From Variovorax sp. J2L1-78 (GTDB lineage Bacteria; Pseudomonadota; Gammaproteobacteria; Burkholderiales; Burkholderiaceae_C): a DNA stretch of 64,000 nt. The first letter of the stretch is position 1; every line of letters starts with the position of its first letter. The position numbers and the translations under genes are program-made. Positions 45,261 through 53,816 of the stretch are shown here, piece after piece. The stretch is from NCBI RefSeq assembly GCF_030317205.1, contig NZ_JASZYB010000002.1, forward strand, positions 610,501-674,500. The letters run 5' to 3'. Below the pieces are notes generated by a model. It was not told the DNA's origin. It made no database searches and saw nothing but the letters and a program-made list of their open reading frames with translations.

Positions 45261-45342
45261 CCGCGCCGTCAGGGCCTTCAGGCCTTGGCCGACGACATGG
45301 TCGCGCCGCGCATGCCACCATCGCGGCAGAAAAGGACCGCGA

Positions 45343-45669
45343 ATGAGCACCCCCTACACCCCCGAAACCGAAATCCGCGCCGACATCGACCGGTGGCGCG
45401 GCCCCGCCGTGGTGGACTTCGGCACCAACTGGTGCGGCCATTGCCAGGCGGCGCAGCCGCTGGTCGATGCAGCGTTCGCCGCGCAGCCCGCGGTGCGTCA
45501 CCTGAAGGTCGAAGACGGCAGCGGCCGGCCGCTGGGGCGGAGCTTCCGGGTCAAGCTGTGGCCCACGCTGGTCTTCCTGCGCGACGGGCAGGAGGTCGAG
45601 CGGCTGGTGCGACCCACCGACCCGGCCGCCGTCCGAGATGCACTTGCGCGCATCGCGATGCCGGGCTGA
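45343..45669 (+). CDS. Thioredoxin-like protein (WCGHC)
   Basis: A 108-residue cytosolic thioredoxin-fold protein with active site WCGHC (Trp30-Cys34). Standard thioredoxin has WCGPC; the CGHC form is typical of protein disulfide isomerases and of some thioredoxin paralogues and is more oxidising. LWPTLVFLRDGQEV gives the cis-proline (about 73). No signal peptide. AAAAGGAC precedes ATG 45343. It is 82 bases behind the racemase gene. Confidence 0.88.
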   Translation: MSTPYTPETEIRADIDRWRGPAVVDFGTNWCGHCQAAQPLVDAAFAAQPAVRHLKVEDGSGRPLGRSFRVKLWPTLVFLRDGQEVERLVRPTDPAAVRDALARIAMPG

Positions 45670-45874
45670 GCGCGGACGCGGCGTCGGCGCGCCGTTCACG
45701 GATCTTTACGCCCGCTCACCGACGGTTGACCGCAGCGGCAAGCCGGCGAAACATCCGGACCCCACACTTCCCTTCACCTGCTGCCGAAGGGCGACAGGCA
45801 GGACCCCGGCACCGCAGCCTCGATGAACGATCCCGCGGCAGGCCAGCGTCCTCACTCTGAAAGGAAACGCTCTC

Positions 45875-46441
45875 ATGATCTCCGCACGTCAACGCATCCT
45901 GTGGGCCAGCCTGCTGGCCTCGGCCACCTTCGCCGCATCGGCCCAGACGCCGCCGCCTTCCAACGTGCCGCCTGCCATCACGCAGGCCGCCTCGCCGGCC
46001 CAGGCCGACCAGCGCGCCCACAAGCCGCGCGACGGCAAGGGCTTCGAGCGCATGCAGGAACGCCGCGCCAAGCACCTGGCCGACCTCAAGGCCAAGCTGA
46101 AGCTCGAGGCCTCGCAGGAAGGCGCCTGGTCGACTTTCACCAGTGCCATCCAGCCGCCGGCATCGCCTGCGCAGCGCCCGGACCGCGCCGCCATGCGCGC
46201 CGAGTTCGAGAAGATGACCACGCCGCAGCGCCTGGACCGCATGCAGGCCCGCCAGAGCGAACGCGCCGCGCGCTTCGCCCAGCGTGCCGATGCGACACGC
46301 ACCTTCTACGCCGCGCTCACCCCAGCGCAGCAGAAGACCTTCGATGTGGAAGGCATGCGCTTCGGCCCACGGGGCGCCCATGGCGGGCACGGCCCGCACC
46401 AGGGCCAGCACGGCCATCGTCCTGCGCCAGCGAAGGGCTGA
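45875..46441 (+). CDS. Spy/CpxP-family periplasmic protein
   Basis: A 188-residue secreted protein. Signal peptide about residues 1-23 (LWASLLASATFAASA). Helical central part with two LTxxQ-like motifs: MTTPQRLDRMQARQSERAARF (first 20 residues, about 112-131) and LTPAQQKTFD (about 147-156), the Spy/CpxP signature. The C-terminus is His/Gly-rich (GAHGGHGPHQGQHGHR), a possible metal-binding tail. Family members are periplasmic chaperones or stress sensors. AAAGGAAAC precedes ATG 45875; a terminator follows the gene. Confidence 0.8.
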   Translation: MISARQRILWASLLASATFAASAQTPPPSNVPPAITQAASPAQADQRAHKPRDGKGFERMQERRAKHLADLKAKLKLEASQEGAWSTFTSAIQPPASPAQRPDRAAMRAEFEKMTTPQRLDRMQARQSERAARFAQRADATRTFYAALTPAQQKTFDVEGMRFGPRGAHGGHGPHQGQHGHRPAPAKG

Positions 46442-46475
46442 TCGACCCGCCGGCCTGCGGGTCGGTGGCGTCCAC

Positions 46476-46510
46476 AAAAAAGCCCGCGGCAGCGATGCCG
46501 CGGGCTTCTT
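46476..46510. terminator. Bidirectional intrinsic terminator
   Basis: AGCCCGCGGCA (46481-46491) pairs with TGCCGCGGGCT (46497-46507) with an A-run to the left and a short T-run to the right. It lies between the convergent Spy-like gene and the small secreted protein gene. Confidence 0.85.
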
Positions 46511-46528
46511 CACATGGGGGCGTCGTGC

Positions 46529-46948
46529 TTACTTGGGCGTGCCGGTCGAGTTCTTCGGATTCGTCGGCACGTCCGGGCGCTCGCCCTTCTGACCGAACTG
46601 CGGCGTGGGCTTGACGGCGTCCTGGCGCACCTCGGCACGCGTCGTGCCGCTCATCACCTGCGGCGTGGCGTTGGGCTGGTTGTTGGTGCGCGTGCTCGCC
46701 TCGCCGCCGGGCGTCGTCGTGTTGGCCGGGTTGCGGTTGTTCGCGCGGGCCTCTGCTTTCACAGCATCGCGCGAAGCCGGCATGCTGCCGTCGGGGCGCT
46801 GGGAAGGGTTGGGCACACCGGCACGCGACTCGGTGCTGGCCTGGCCGGCGGTCGACGGCGGCATCACCGGCGCGGGCGTCTGGGCGAAGGCAGCGCCTGC
46901 GCTGAGCAGGGTGGCGAATGCGATGGCGGGGGTCAGAATTTTCGTCAT
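46529..46948 (-). CDS. Small secreted hypothetical protein
   Basis: A 139-residue protein with a clear Sec signal (LTPAIAFATLLSAGAAFA, cleavage about residue 22). The mature chain is Asn/Thr/Pro-rich and apparently disordered (NNRNPANTTTPGGEASTRTNNQ), without cysteines. Similar low-complexity secreted proteins are common in Comamonadaceae; no function is known. GGAAGA-type ribosome site upstream of 46948. It converges on a strong terminator. Confidence 0.6.
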   Translation of the reverse strand: MTKILTPAIAFATLLSAGAAFAQTPAPVMPPSTAGQASTESRAGVPNPSQRPDGSMPASRDAVKAEARANNRNPANTTTPGGEASTRTNNQPNATPQVMSGTTRAEVRQDAVKPTPQFGQKGERPDVPTNPKNSTGTPK

Positions 46949-47062
46949 GGTTGTCTTCCTTGGGAGGTGATGAAAAGGTTGGAATCGACAGCCTCTTCGT
47001 GCTGTTGAGGGCCACCGTAGAAGCCGGTGCTGCGCGACGCTGTGGGGCGTCGGGGCGTGGGC

Positions 47063-47110
47063 CTGTAGGACGCGGCAGCGGGCCGGCGAAGACGCTGGAG
47101 CGTCCTACAG
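47063..47110. repeat. Inverted repeat in intergenic region
   Basis: CTGTAGGACG (47063-47072) and CGTCCTACAG (47101-47110) are exact inverse complements with a 28-base GC-rich loop. A related CCCTACA follows at about 47128. It lies in the 197-base gap before the ybhP-like gene. REP-like or a leader hairpin. Confidence 0.55.
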
Positions 47111-47145
47111 CGGGAAACAGCGCGTCGCCCTACAAAGGAGGTCAT

Positions 47146-47949
47146 GTGCTTTTTCACCCTGCCGCTGTGAGCGACGCCACTCCGCCCTCCGAACAGCGAA
47201 CCCCCGTGTCGCTCAAGGTCATGACCGTGAACATCCACAAGGGATTCACGGCGCTCAATCGCAAGTTCATCCTGCCGGAGCTGCGCGAGGCGGTGCGGAC
47301 GGTCGGTGCCGACGTGGTCTTCCTGCAGGAGGTGCAGGGCACGCATGCGCGCCATGCCCGCAAGCACGACAACTGGCCCGAGGCGCCGCACTATGAATTC
47401 CTGGCCGACACCATGTGGCCGCAGTTCGCCTACGGGCGCAACGCGGTGTATCCGAAGGGGCACCATGGCAATGCCGTGCTGTCGAAGTTCCCGATCGCGA
47501 GCTTCACGAACCACGACGTGTCGATCGCCGGGCCGGAGAAGCGCGGCCTGCTGCACTGCGCGCTGCGCGTGCCGGGGCGCGTGGGCGAGGTGCACGTGAT
47601 CTGCGCGCACCTGGGCCTGGCCGAGTCGCACCGCCAGCAGCAGCTCGAGCTGCTCTGCCACATCGTGCGCGACGAGGTGCCGGCGGATGCGCCGCTGGTG
47701 GTCGCCGGCGACTTCAACGATTGGCGCGGCCGGGCGCACGACATCCTGGCCGATGGGGCCAACCTGCGCGAAGTCTTCGTCCATGCCAACGGTGCAGCGG
47801 CCAAGACCTTTCCGGCGCGCTTCCCGCTGTTGCCCTTGGATCGCATCTATGTGCGCAACGCAGGCGTGCACTCGCCGATCGTGCTGCCGCGCAAGCCGTG
47901 GTCGCATCTGTCGGACCATGCGCCGCTGGTGGCGGAGATCGAGTTGTGA
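47146..47949 (+). CDS. Endonuclease/exonuclease/phosphatase-family protein, YbhP-like
   Basis: A 267-residue metal-dependent phosphodiesterase fold. Motifs: MTVNIHKGF (about 26-34), FLQEVQG with the metal-binding glutamate, GNAVLSKFPI, GDFNDWRG with catalytic Asp-Asn, and SDHAPLVAEI with catalytic Asp-His. No signal peptide. Start GTG 47146 is preceded by AAAGGAGG; an ATG at 47144 is out of frame. The order EEP-clsB-ybhN matches ybhP-ybhO-ybhN of Escherichia coli, so a role near phospholipid synthesis is likely. Confidence 0.85.
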   Translation: MLFHPAAVSDATPPSEQRTPVSLKVMTVNIHKGFTALNRKFILPELREAVRTVGADVVFLQEVQGTHARHARKHDNWPEAPHYEFLADTMWPQFAYGRNAVYPKGHHGNAVLSKFPIASFTNHDVSIAGPEKRGLLHCALRVPGRVGEVHVICAHLGLAESHRQQQLELLCHIVRDEVPADAPLVVAGDFNDWRGRAHDILADGANLREVFVHANGAAAKTFPARFPLLPLDRIYVRNAGVHSPIVLPRKPWSHLSDHAPLVAEIEL

Positions 47950-49184
47950 ACGGGCGCCGCTGGCTCCAGGGCAACGCGATCGAGCTGCTCGAGAACGGCG
48001 AGCAGTTCTTCCCGCGCGTGTTCGAGGCGATCCGCGAGGCGCAGCGCGAGGTGATTGTCGAGACCTTCATCCTGTTCGACGACAAGGTCGGCCAAGGGCT
48101 GCATGCGGCGCTGCGTTCGGCGGCGCAGCGCGGCGTGAAGGTCGACCTGATGATCGATGGCTTCGGCTCGCCCGACCTCTCGCCCGAGTTCATCGGCGGG
48201 CTCACGTCCGTGGGCGTGAAGGTGCGCGTGTTCGACCCGGGGCGGCAGGTCTTCGGCCAGCGCCTGAACGTGTTCCGCCGCATGCACCGCAAGATCGTGG
48301 TCGTCGACGGACAGCGCGCGTTCGTGGGTGGCATCAACTACTCGGCCGACCACCTGATGGACTTCGGGCCGAAGGCCAAGCAGGACTACGCCGTGGAACT
48401 GCGCGGCCCGGTCGTCACCGAGATCCACCGCTTCGTGCTGCACGCGATCGCGGTCGGCGGCAAGGGCTCGGGCTGGTTCCGTCGGCGCCTGAAGGCCGCG
48501 CGCCACGAGGAGCTGAACAGCCCCGTCGGCGAGGCCGAGGTGCAGCTGGTCACGCGCGACAACCGGCGCCACACCAACGACATCGAGCGCCACTACCGTG
48601 CGGCCATTCGCACCGCGCGCGAGCGCATCGTGATCGCCAATGCCTACTTCTTTCCCGGCTACCGGCTCATCAAGGAGATGCGCCGCGCCGCCCGCCGCGG
48701 CGTGGACGTGCGCCTCATCCTGCAGGGCGAACCCGACATGCCGATTGTCAAGACGGCGGCCAGCCTGCTCTACCACCACCTGCTGAATGCGGGGGTGCGC
48801 GTCTATGAGTACTGCGAGCGTCCGCTGCATGGCAAGGTGGCGCTGATGGACGACCAGTGGAGCACGGTGGGTTCGAGCAACCTCGACCCGCTGAGCCTGT
48901 CGCTCAACCTCGAGGCCAATGTGATCGTGCGCGACCGCGCTTTCAACCAGGTGCTGTCGGAACGGCTCGAGCACCTGATGACGTACAGCTGCAAGCAGAT
49001 CCGGGTCGAGGACCTCGCCGAATGGAGCGGCTGGCGGCTGGTGCGCAGCTTCCTCATCTTCCACGTGCTGCGCTGGTACCCGTCGCTCACCGGCTGGCTG
49101 CCACGCCATGCGCCGCGGCTCAAGCCGCTCGACCCGCCGCCCTTGCCGCCGGCCGGCGCGACGCAGACCGAAACGGCGGCGTGA
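47946..49184 (+). CDS. clsB: Cardiolipin synthase B (ClsB, phospholipase D family)
   Basis: A 412-residue enzyme that joins phosphatidyl groups to make cardiolipin or related lipids. Two HKD motifs are present: HRKIVVVDG starting His114 and HGKVALMDD starting His295, each followed by the GS-type segment (GGIN, GSSN). No N-terminal membrane helices, as in ClsB rather than ClsA. The C-terminal tail has an amphipathic region. GTG 47946 overlaps the upstream stop and its own stop overlaps the next start, so all three genes are coupled. Confidence 0.92.
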   Translation: MNGRRWLQGNAIELLENGEQFFPRVFEAIREAQREVIVETFILFDDKVGQGLHAALRSAAQRGVKVDLMIDGFGSPDLSPEFIGGLTSVGVKVRVFDPGRQVFGQRLNVFRRMHRKIVVVDGQRAFVGGINYSADHLMDFGPKAKQDYAVELRGPVVTEIHRFVLHAIAVGGKGSGWFRRRLKAARHEELNSPVGEAEVQLVTRDNRRHTNDIERHYRAAIRTARERIVIANAYFFPGYRLIKEMRRAARRGVDVRLILQGEPDMPIVKTAASLLYHHLLNAGVRVYEYCERPLHGKVALMDDQWSTVGSSNLDPLSLSLNLEANVIVRDRAFNQVLSERLEHLMTYSCKQIRVEDLAEWSGWRLVRSFLIFHVLRWYPSLTGWLPRHAPRLKPLDPPPLPPAGATQTETAA

Positions 49185-50176
49185 TGGCGGCGGCCCCCGG
49201 CGCTGCGGACAACGACGTGACGTCGTCCAACAAGCGGTCCGGGCGGCCCTGGTGGCCGCGGGTCAAGCGCATCGGCACGTGGGTGTTCTTCGGGCTCGTC
49301 GCCTGGTTGATCGTCGAGCAGGCGCGCGGCATCGACTGGGACGACGTGCTCGGCGCGTTCTCGAAGTTGCCGGCCACCACCCTCGCCTTGGCCGCCACCC
49401 TGGTGGCGGCGAGCTTCGTGCTGTACAGCACCTTCGACCTGCTGGGCCGCCGCATGACCGGGCACCCGCTTGGCGCCGGCACGGTGATGGGCGTGACCTT
49501 CGTGAGCTACGCCTTCAACCTCAACCTCGGCTCGCTGGTCGGCGGCGTCGCCTTTCGCTACCGGCTCTATTCGCGGCTGGGGCTCGACAACCCGACCATC
49601 ACGCGTGTGCTCGGCTTCAGCATGCTCACCAACTGGTTCGGCTACCTGGTCGTCGCCGGTGCTGCCTTCTGCTTCTGGCCGCTCGAGCTGCCGGCCAACT
49701 GGAAGATCGACAACGGTGGACTGCGCGTGCTCGGCGCCGTGCTGCTGGTGCTGGCCGCGGGCTATCTCGCCCTGTGCGCGTTGGTGAGCGACAAGACCTG
49801 GCACATCCGCGGCCACGCCTTCCAGCCCCCGCCCCTTCGGATGGCGCTGCTGCAGATGCTCATGTCGTGCACCAACTGGTGCCTGATGGGCGGCGTGGTG
49901 TGGCTGCTGCTGCAGCGGACGGTGCCGTATCCGGAAGTGGTGGCGGTGCTGCTGGTCGGCGCCGTGGCGGGCGTCATCACCCATGTGCCGGCGGGCCTGG
50001 GCGTGCTCGAGGCGGTGTTCGTCGCGCTGCTGTTGCATCGCCTGCCGCAGGGCCAGATCCTCGCCGCGCTGATCGGCTACCGGGTGCTGTACTACCTCCT
50101 GCCCCTGGCCATCGCGACGGTGAGCTACCTCGTGATGGAAGTGCGTGCGCGCCGGTTGGCGGCAAGCCACGCCTGA
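49184..50176 (+). CDS. YbhN-like integral membrane protein (LPG synthase TM/UPF0104)
   Basis: A 330-residue inner-membrane protein with about eight helices, beginning at residue 30 (TWVFFGLVAWLIVEQ). Conserved family motifs include YAFNLNLGSLVGGVAFRYRL (about 104-123) and HVPAGLGVLEAVF (about 264-276), as in lysylphosphatidylglycerol synthase membrane domains and YbhN. It may flip or modify anionic phospholipids made by ClsB. ATG 49184 overlaps the clsB stop. Exact function is not established for YbhN. Confidence 0.85.
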   Translation: MAAAPGAADNDVTSSNKRSGRPWWPRVKRIGTWVFFGLVAWLIVEQARGIDWDDVLGAFSKLPATTLALAATLVAASFVLYSTFDLLGRRMTGHPLGAGTVMGVTFVSYAFNLNLGSLVGGVAFRYRLYSRLGLDNPTITRVLGFSMLTNWFGYLVVAGAAFCFWPLELPANWKIDNGGLRVLGAVLLVLAAGYLALCALVSDKTWHIRGHAFQPPPLRMALLQMLMSCTNWCLMGGVVWLLLQRTVPYPEVVAVLLVGAVAGVITHVPAGLGVLEAVFVALLLHRLPQGQILAALIGYRVLYYLLPLAIATVSYLVMEVRARRLAASHA

Positions 50177-50212
50177 ACGTCGCGCCGTAACCGCCCTGCG
50201 CGGAGGGTTGCT

Positions 50213-51520
50213 GTGGCACTGTATATTCATCCAGTGAACACGCAACGCAAGCTCGCCATCCTCGCCGACGCGGCCAAGTACGACGCCTCGTGCGCCTCCA
50301 GCGGCACGCGTTCGCGCAACTCGGTGGGCGGGCGCGGCATCGGATCGACCGAAGGCTCCGGCATCTGCCACAGCTACGCGCCCGACGGGCGATGCATCTC
50401 GCTGCTGAAGATCCTGCTGACCAACTTCTGCCAGTACGACTGCCTCTACTGCGTGAACCGCGTGACCAGCAACGTGCCGCGCGCGCGATTCACGGTGGAC
50501 GAGGTGGTGCAGCTCACGCTCGACTTCTACCGCCGCAACTGCATCGAGGGCCTGTTCCTCTCCAGCGGCATCATCCAGAGTCCCGACTACACGATGGAGC
50601 AGGTGGTCGAGGTGGCGCGCGTACTGCGCGAGGTGCACGACTTCCGCGGCTACATCCACCTCAAGACCATTCCCGAGGCCTCGCCCGAGCTGCTGCAGAA
50701 GGCGGGCCGCTATGCCGACCGCCTGAGCATCAACGTCGAACTGCCGACGGTGCAGGGCCTCGAGACGCTCGCGCCCGAGAAGGACGGCGCCGCCATCCGG
50801 CGCTCGATGGCGCGGCTGCGGGTGCACATCGACGATGCGAAGGACGCGCAGCGCGAGGCGGCGAAGACCCGCGTGATGTCGATGCCCCAGGCCTCGGCGC
50901 GGCGTGCACCGGCGCCGGTCTTCGCGCCGGCCGGACAGAGCACGCAGATGATCGTCGGTGCCGATGCCACCGACGACCGCACCATCCTCTCGGCCAGCGC
51001 GCAGCTCTACGGTGCCTATCGCCTGCGCCGCGTCTACTACTCGGCCTTCAGCCCGATCCCCGATGCGTCGTCGTCGCTGCCGCTCGCCGCGCCGCCGATG
51101 GTGCGCGAGCACCGGCTGTACCAGGCCGACTGGCTCATGCGTTTCTACGGCTTCGCGCACGACGAGATCGTGCCCGCGGCGGCCGATGGATCGACCGGCA
51201 TGCTGTCGCTCGATGTCGACCCGAAGCTCGCGTGGGCGCTGGCCCACCGCGAGCGCTTCCCGGTCGACCTGGACACCGCACCGCGCGAGATGCTGCTGCG
51301 CGTGCCCGGCCTCGGCGTGAAGGCGGTGGAACGCCTGCTCGTCGCGCGGCGGGTGCGTCGCGTGCGCAGCGACGACCTCGCGCGGCTGCATGTGCCGTTG
51401 AAGAAGGTGCTGCCCTTCGTGCAACTGGTCGACCACCGACCGGGCCGTGCGCTCGATGCAGGCGACCTCGCATCGCGCTTCCGTGCCGCGCCGGTGCAGG
51501 CCTCTCTCTTTTCCACCTGA
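50213..51520 (+). CDS. Radical SAM protein with helix-hairpin-helix, UDG-linked DNA repair family
   Basis: A 435-residue iron-sulfur enzyme. The cluster motif is CQYDCLYC (Cys73, Cys77, Cys80). Near the start is the family marker DAAKYDASCASSGT. The C-terminus holds a DNA-binding helix-hairpin-helix (LLRVPGLGVKAVERLL). This family is always seen next to a DUF4130-uracil-DNA-glycosylase fusion, as here. GGAGGG at 50202-50207 supports GTG 50213, but family comparison favours GTG 50234, directly after a LexA box. The substrate is presumably damaged DNA; the reaction is unproven. Confidence 0.85.
   Translation: MALYIHPVNTQRKLAILADAAKYDASCASSGTRSRNSVGGRGIGSTEGSGICHSYAPDGRCISLLKILLTNFCQYDCLYCVNRVTSNVPRARFTVDEVVQLTLDFYRRNCIEGLFLSSGIIQSPDYTMEQVVEVARVLREVHDFRGYIHLKTIPEASPELLQKAGRYADRLSINVELPTVQGLETLAPEKDGAAIRRSMARLRVHIDDAKDAQREAAKTRVMSMPQASARRAPAPVFAPAGQSTQMIVGADATDDRTILSASAQLYGAYRLRRVYYSAFSPIPDASSSLPLAAPPMVREHRLYQADWLMRFYGFAHDEIVPAAADGSTGMLSLDVDPKLAWALAHRERFPVDLDTAPREMLLRVPGLGVKAVERLLVARRVRRVRSDDLARLHVPLKKVLPFVQLVDHRPGRALDAGDLASRFRAAPVQASLFST
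50219..50234. promoter_or_regulatory. LexA box (SOS operator)
   Basis: CTGTATATTCATCCAG matches the LexA consensus CTGT-N8-ACAG with one mismatch, and ACTG...CAGT extends it. It sits at the very start of the radical SAM gene, consistent with SOS control of this repair pair. Confidence 0.72.
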
Positions 51521-51562
51521 GCGCCTACAAGGTGTGCGGTGCACGCACGCGAGATTGCGGAC

Positions 51563-53101
51563 ATGGCAACGCAGACCGTCACGCTCGCAGGCGACACCGA
51601 CTGGCCCGGCTTCCGCAGCGAAGCACGGGCCTTGCTGGCGCGACAGGTGCCGCCTGAGGAGGTCGTGTGGCACACGCGGGCCAGCGCAGCGGGCGACCTC
51701 TTCGCCTCGCTCGAGACGCAACGCCCCGTCGTCGGCCATGGCAGTGCTTCAGCGGTTGTGCCACCGGCTTTCGTGCGGCTTTGCGAGACCGTGGTGCTGC
51801 ACGCGGACCCGGCCCGTTTCGGCATGCTCTATCGTCTCTTGTGGCGTCTGGTGCACGAGCCGGGCCTGCGGTACGACCCGCTGGACGCCGAGCGTGTGCG
51901 CGTGCAGCACATGGCGCAGGCGGTGCGCCGCGAGATGCACAAGATGAAGGCCTTCGTCCGCTTCCGCCCGATCGCGCAGGGGGACGGCCTGCCGCCGCTG
52001 CATGTCGCATGGTTCGACCCCGAGCACCACATCGTCGAAGCGGTCGCGCCCTTCTTCGTGCGCCGCTTCACGCAGATGCACTGGGCCATCCTCACGCCGC
52101 AGCGGTCGGCGCGCTGGTTCCCGTCCGACGATGGCATCGAGGATCTCGCCGGCGGTCGTCTCGACATCGGCCCCGGCGCGCGCCGCGAGGATGCACCACC
52201 GGCCGATGCGGGCGAGGCCCTATGGCTCACCTACTACGAGCACATCTTCAACCCTGCTCGGCTGAAGCTGGCGATGATGCAGAAGGAGATGCCGCGGCGT
52301 TACTGGCAGAACCTGCCCGAGGCAGCGCTGATCTCGCCGCTCGCGGCCGAGGCGATGGCGCGAAGCGGCCGGATGATCGATGCAGCGCCCACCGCGCCGG
52401 CGCGGCGGATCGTGCCGCTGCAGCCGATGACCGCATCGGCACATCACGAGCCAGGGACATCGGGCGTCGATGCGTTGTCCGCCGACCCCGCCGATGCGCT
52501 TGGCCAACTCAAGCGCGCCACCAACCGTTGCCGCGAATGCCCGATCGGCGAACACGCCACGCAGTCGGTCTTCGGCGAAGGACCGATCGGTGCGGTGCTC
52601 ATGGTGGTGGGCGAACAGCCCGGTGACCAGGAGGATCTGCGCGGCCGTCCCTTCGTCGGCCCGGCAGGCCAGCTCTTCGACCGCGCCATCGCGGACCTGG
52701 GCTGGCCGCGCGATGCGCTGTATGTGACCAACGCGGTGAAGCACTTCAAGTACGAACTGCGCGGCAAGCGCCGCATCCACAAGACACCGACGCAACGCGA
52801 GGCGGCGGCCTGCCTGCACTGGCTCGAAAGCGAGATGGCGCAAGTTCGACCGCGCGCCGTGTTGGCACTGGGTGCCACCGCTGCGCGTTCCGTGCTGGGG
52901 CGACCCGTGGCCGTCATGCAGGAACGCGGGCAGTGGCAGACCGGGCCGCGCGGCGAGCAAGTCTTGGTCGCGTTGCATCCGTCGGCCCTGCTGCGCGGCG
53001 ACCCGGCACAGCGCGACGAAGCCTATGCGGCGTGGCTGGAGGATCTGTCCAAGGCCACATCGCTGGTGCAGGGCGAGGTGCACGAAGCCGTGCCGCGCTG
53101 A
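51563..53101 (+). CDS. DUF4130-UdgX fusion uracil-DNA glycosylase
   Basis: A 512-residue two-domain protein. Residues 20-270 are the DUF4130-type domain (WLTYYEHIFNPARLK is typical). Residues 305-500 are a family IV/UdgX uracil-DNA glycosylase: Cys pair region NRCRECPIG, active site GEQPGDQED (350-358), KRRIH loop at 402-406 and LHPSALLR with His472. The KRRIH insertion is diagnostic of UdgX, whose histidine bonds covalently to the abasic sugar after uracil removal. ATG 51563 is chosen; a GTG at 51539 could add 8 residues. Partner of the radical SAM gene. Confidence 0.88.
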   Translation: MATQTVTLAGDTDWPGFRSEARALLARQVPPEEVVWHTRASAAGDLFASLETQRPVVGHGSASAVVPPAFVRLCETVVLHADPARFGMLYRLLWRLVHEPGLRYDPLDAERVRVQHMAQAVRREMHKMKAFVRFRPIAQGDGLPPLHVAWFDPEHHIVEAVAPFFVRRFTQMHWAILTPQRSARWFPSDDGIEDLAGGRLDIGPGARREDAPPADAGEALWLTYYEHIFNPARLKLAMMQKEMPRRYWQNLPEAALISPLAAEAMARSGRMIDAAPTAPARRIVPLQPMTASAHHEPGTSGVDALSADPADALGQLKRATNRCRECPIGEHATQSVFGEGPIGAVLMVVGEQPGDQEDLRGRPFVGPAGQLFDRAIADLGWPRDALYVTNAVKHFKYELRGKRRIHKTPTQREAAACLHWLESEMAQVRPRAVLALGATAARSVLGRPVAVMQERGQWQTGPRGEQVLVALHPSALLRGDPAQRDEAYAAWLEDLSKATSLVQGEVHEAVPR

Positions 53102-53126
53102 CCCCGGCACGCGTCGACCGGCCGGA

Positions 53127-53696
53127 TCAGAAGCGGTAGAGGTAGCGCAGGCGCACGAAGTTGGCGCCCGGGTTGGGTTTCTTGATGCTCGCGTTGGACA
53201 CATGCTGCGCACGCACCGACAGTTCGTGCTCGCCCCGTGCACCGAAGCTGCGGCCGATGCCCACCACTTCGGTGAACTGGAAGGCCGTGCTGAACGGCTC
53301 GTCGGCCGTGCGGTAGACGTGGTTCATCACCGTCCCGCCCAGGCCGCCTTCCACGAACCAGGGTGATGCGCCGCGGTCGAAGCGGTAGCGCCAGGTGGCG
53401 ATGACGCCGATCTGCGCATAGGTGCGCCGGCCGTCGACGGCTTCGGGTGCGCGCCACTGGCTGGCGAACAGGTCCCAGGCGAACGACGTGCCATCCTCGG
53501 GGCCTCGCTCATGCCACGACCAGGGAAGCACCGCACCGATCGACCAGACATCGGCGTCCGTGCCGCCGTTGAAGGTGCGGCCGCCTTCGAGGTACATCCC
53601 CGGCGTCGCGTCGCCAAAGGCACTGGCCGTGCCGGCGCAGAGAAGCAGCAGGCCGGTGGCGAACGCCGAACGGGTGTGGCAAGACAGGCGTTTCAT
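53127..53696 (-). CDS. Lipid A 3-O-deacylase, PagL family
   Basis: A 189-residue outer-membrane beta-barrel. Signal peptide residues 1-26 (SAFATGLLLLCAGTASA). Beta-strand pattern and terminal aromatic RLRYLYRF. The catalytic His165 and Ser167 are in QHVSNAS, as in PagL (His126, Ser128 in Pseudomonas). The third residue, glutamate at His+14 in Pseudomonas PagL, is Asn179 here, so the charge relay may differ. It would remove the 3-linked acyl chain of lipid A. Divergent from the phasin gene. Confidence 0.82.
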   Translation of the reverse strand: MKRLSCHTRSAFATGLLLLCAGTASAFGDATPGMYLEGGRTFNGGTDADVWSIGAVLPWSWHERGPEDGTSFAWDLFASQWRAPEAVDGRRTYAQIGVIATWRYRFDRGASPWFVEGGLGGTVMNHVYRTADEPFSTAFQFTEVVGIGRSFGARGEHELSVRAQHVSNASIKKPNPGANFVRLRYLYRF

Positions 53697-53801
53697 GGAA
53701 TTCGCGCAGGAGTTGTTGTGCTGGATTGAATGATTACCTGGGATGAAAAGCGCAAAAGTTGGCAATTCGCTCGCCGATCGGTAGGACACCCGCGCGTGAA
53801 A

Positions 53802-53816
53802 TGCTGCAGCGCAGCA
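53802..53816. promoter_or_regulatory. PhaR-like operator upstream of phasin gene
   Basis: TGCTGCAGCGCAGCA is a dyad with CTGC-N3-GCAG, the form reported for PHB regulator PhaR sites. A good -10, TATAGT, lies at 53835-53840, about 30 bases before the phasin start. Assignment is by pattern only. Confidence 0.45.

Noticed and set aside
45670..45874. Possible gene between the thioredoxin-like and Spy-like genes
   Set aside because: The short frames have no ribosome site or signal; only an ordinary upstream region is seen.
47586..47600. Other CACGTG hexamers (for example near 47590, 40696 and 32850) as further parS sites
   Set aside because: They lack the flanking TGTTT/AAACA arms, so ParB binding is not expected.
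48803..51739. A long minus-strand open frame opposite clsB, ybhN and the radical SAM gene
   Set aside because: Same Arg/His/Ala-rich composition as other antisense frames and no ribosome site; the plus-strand proteins carry catalytic motifs.
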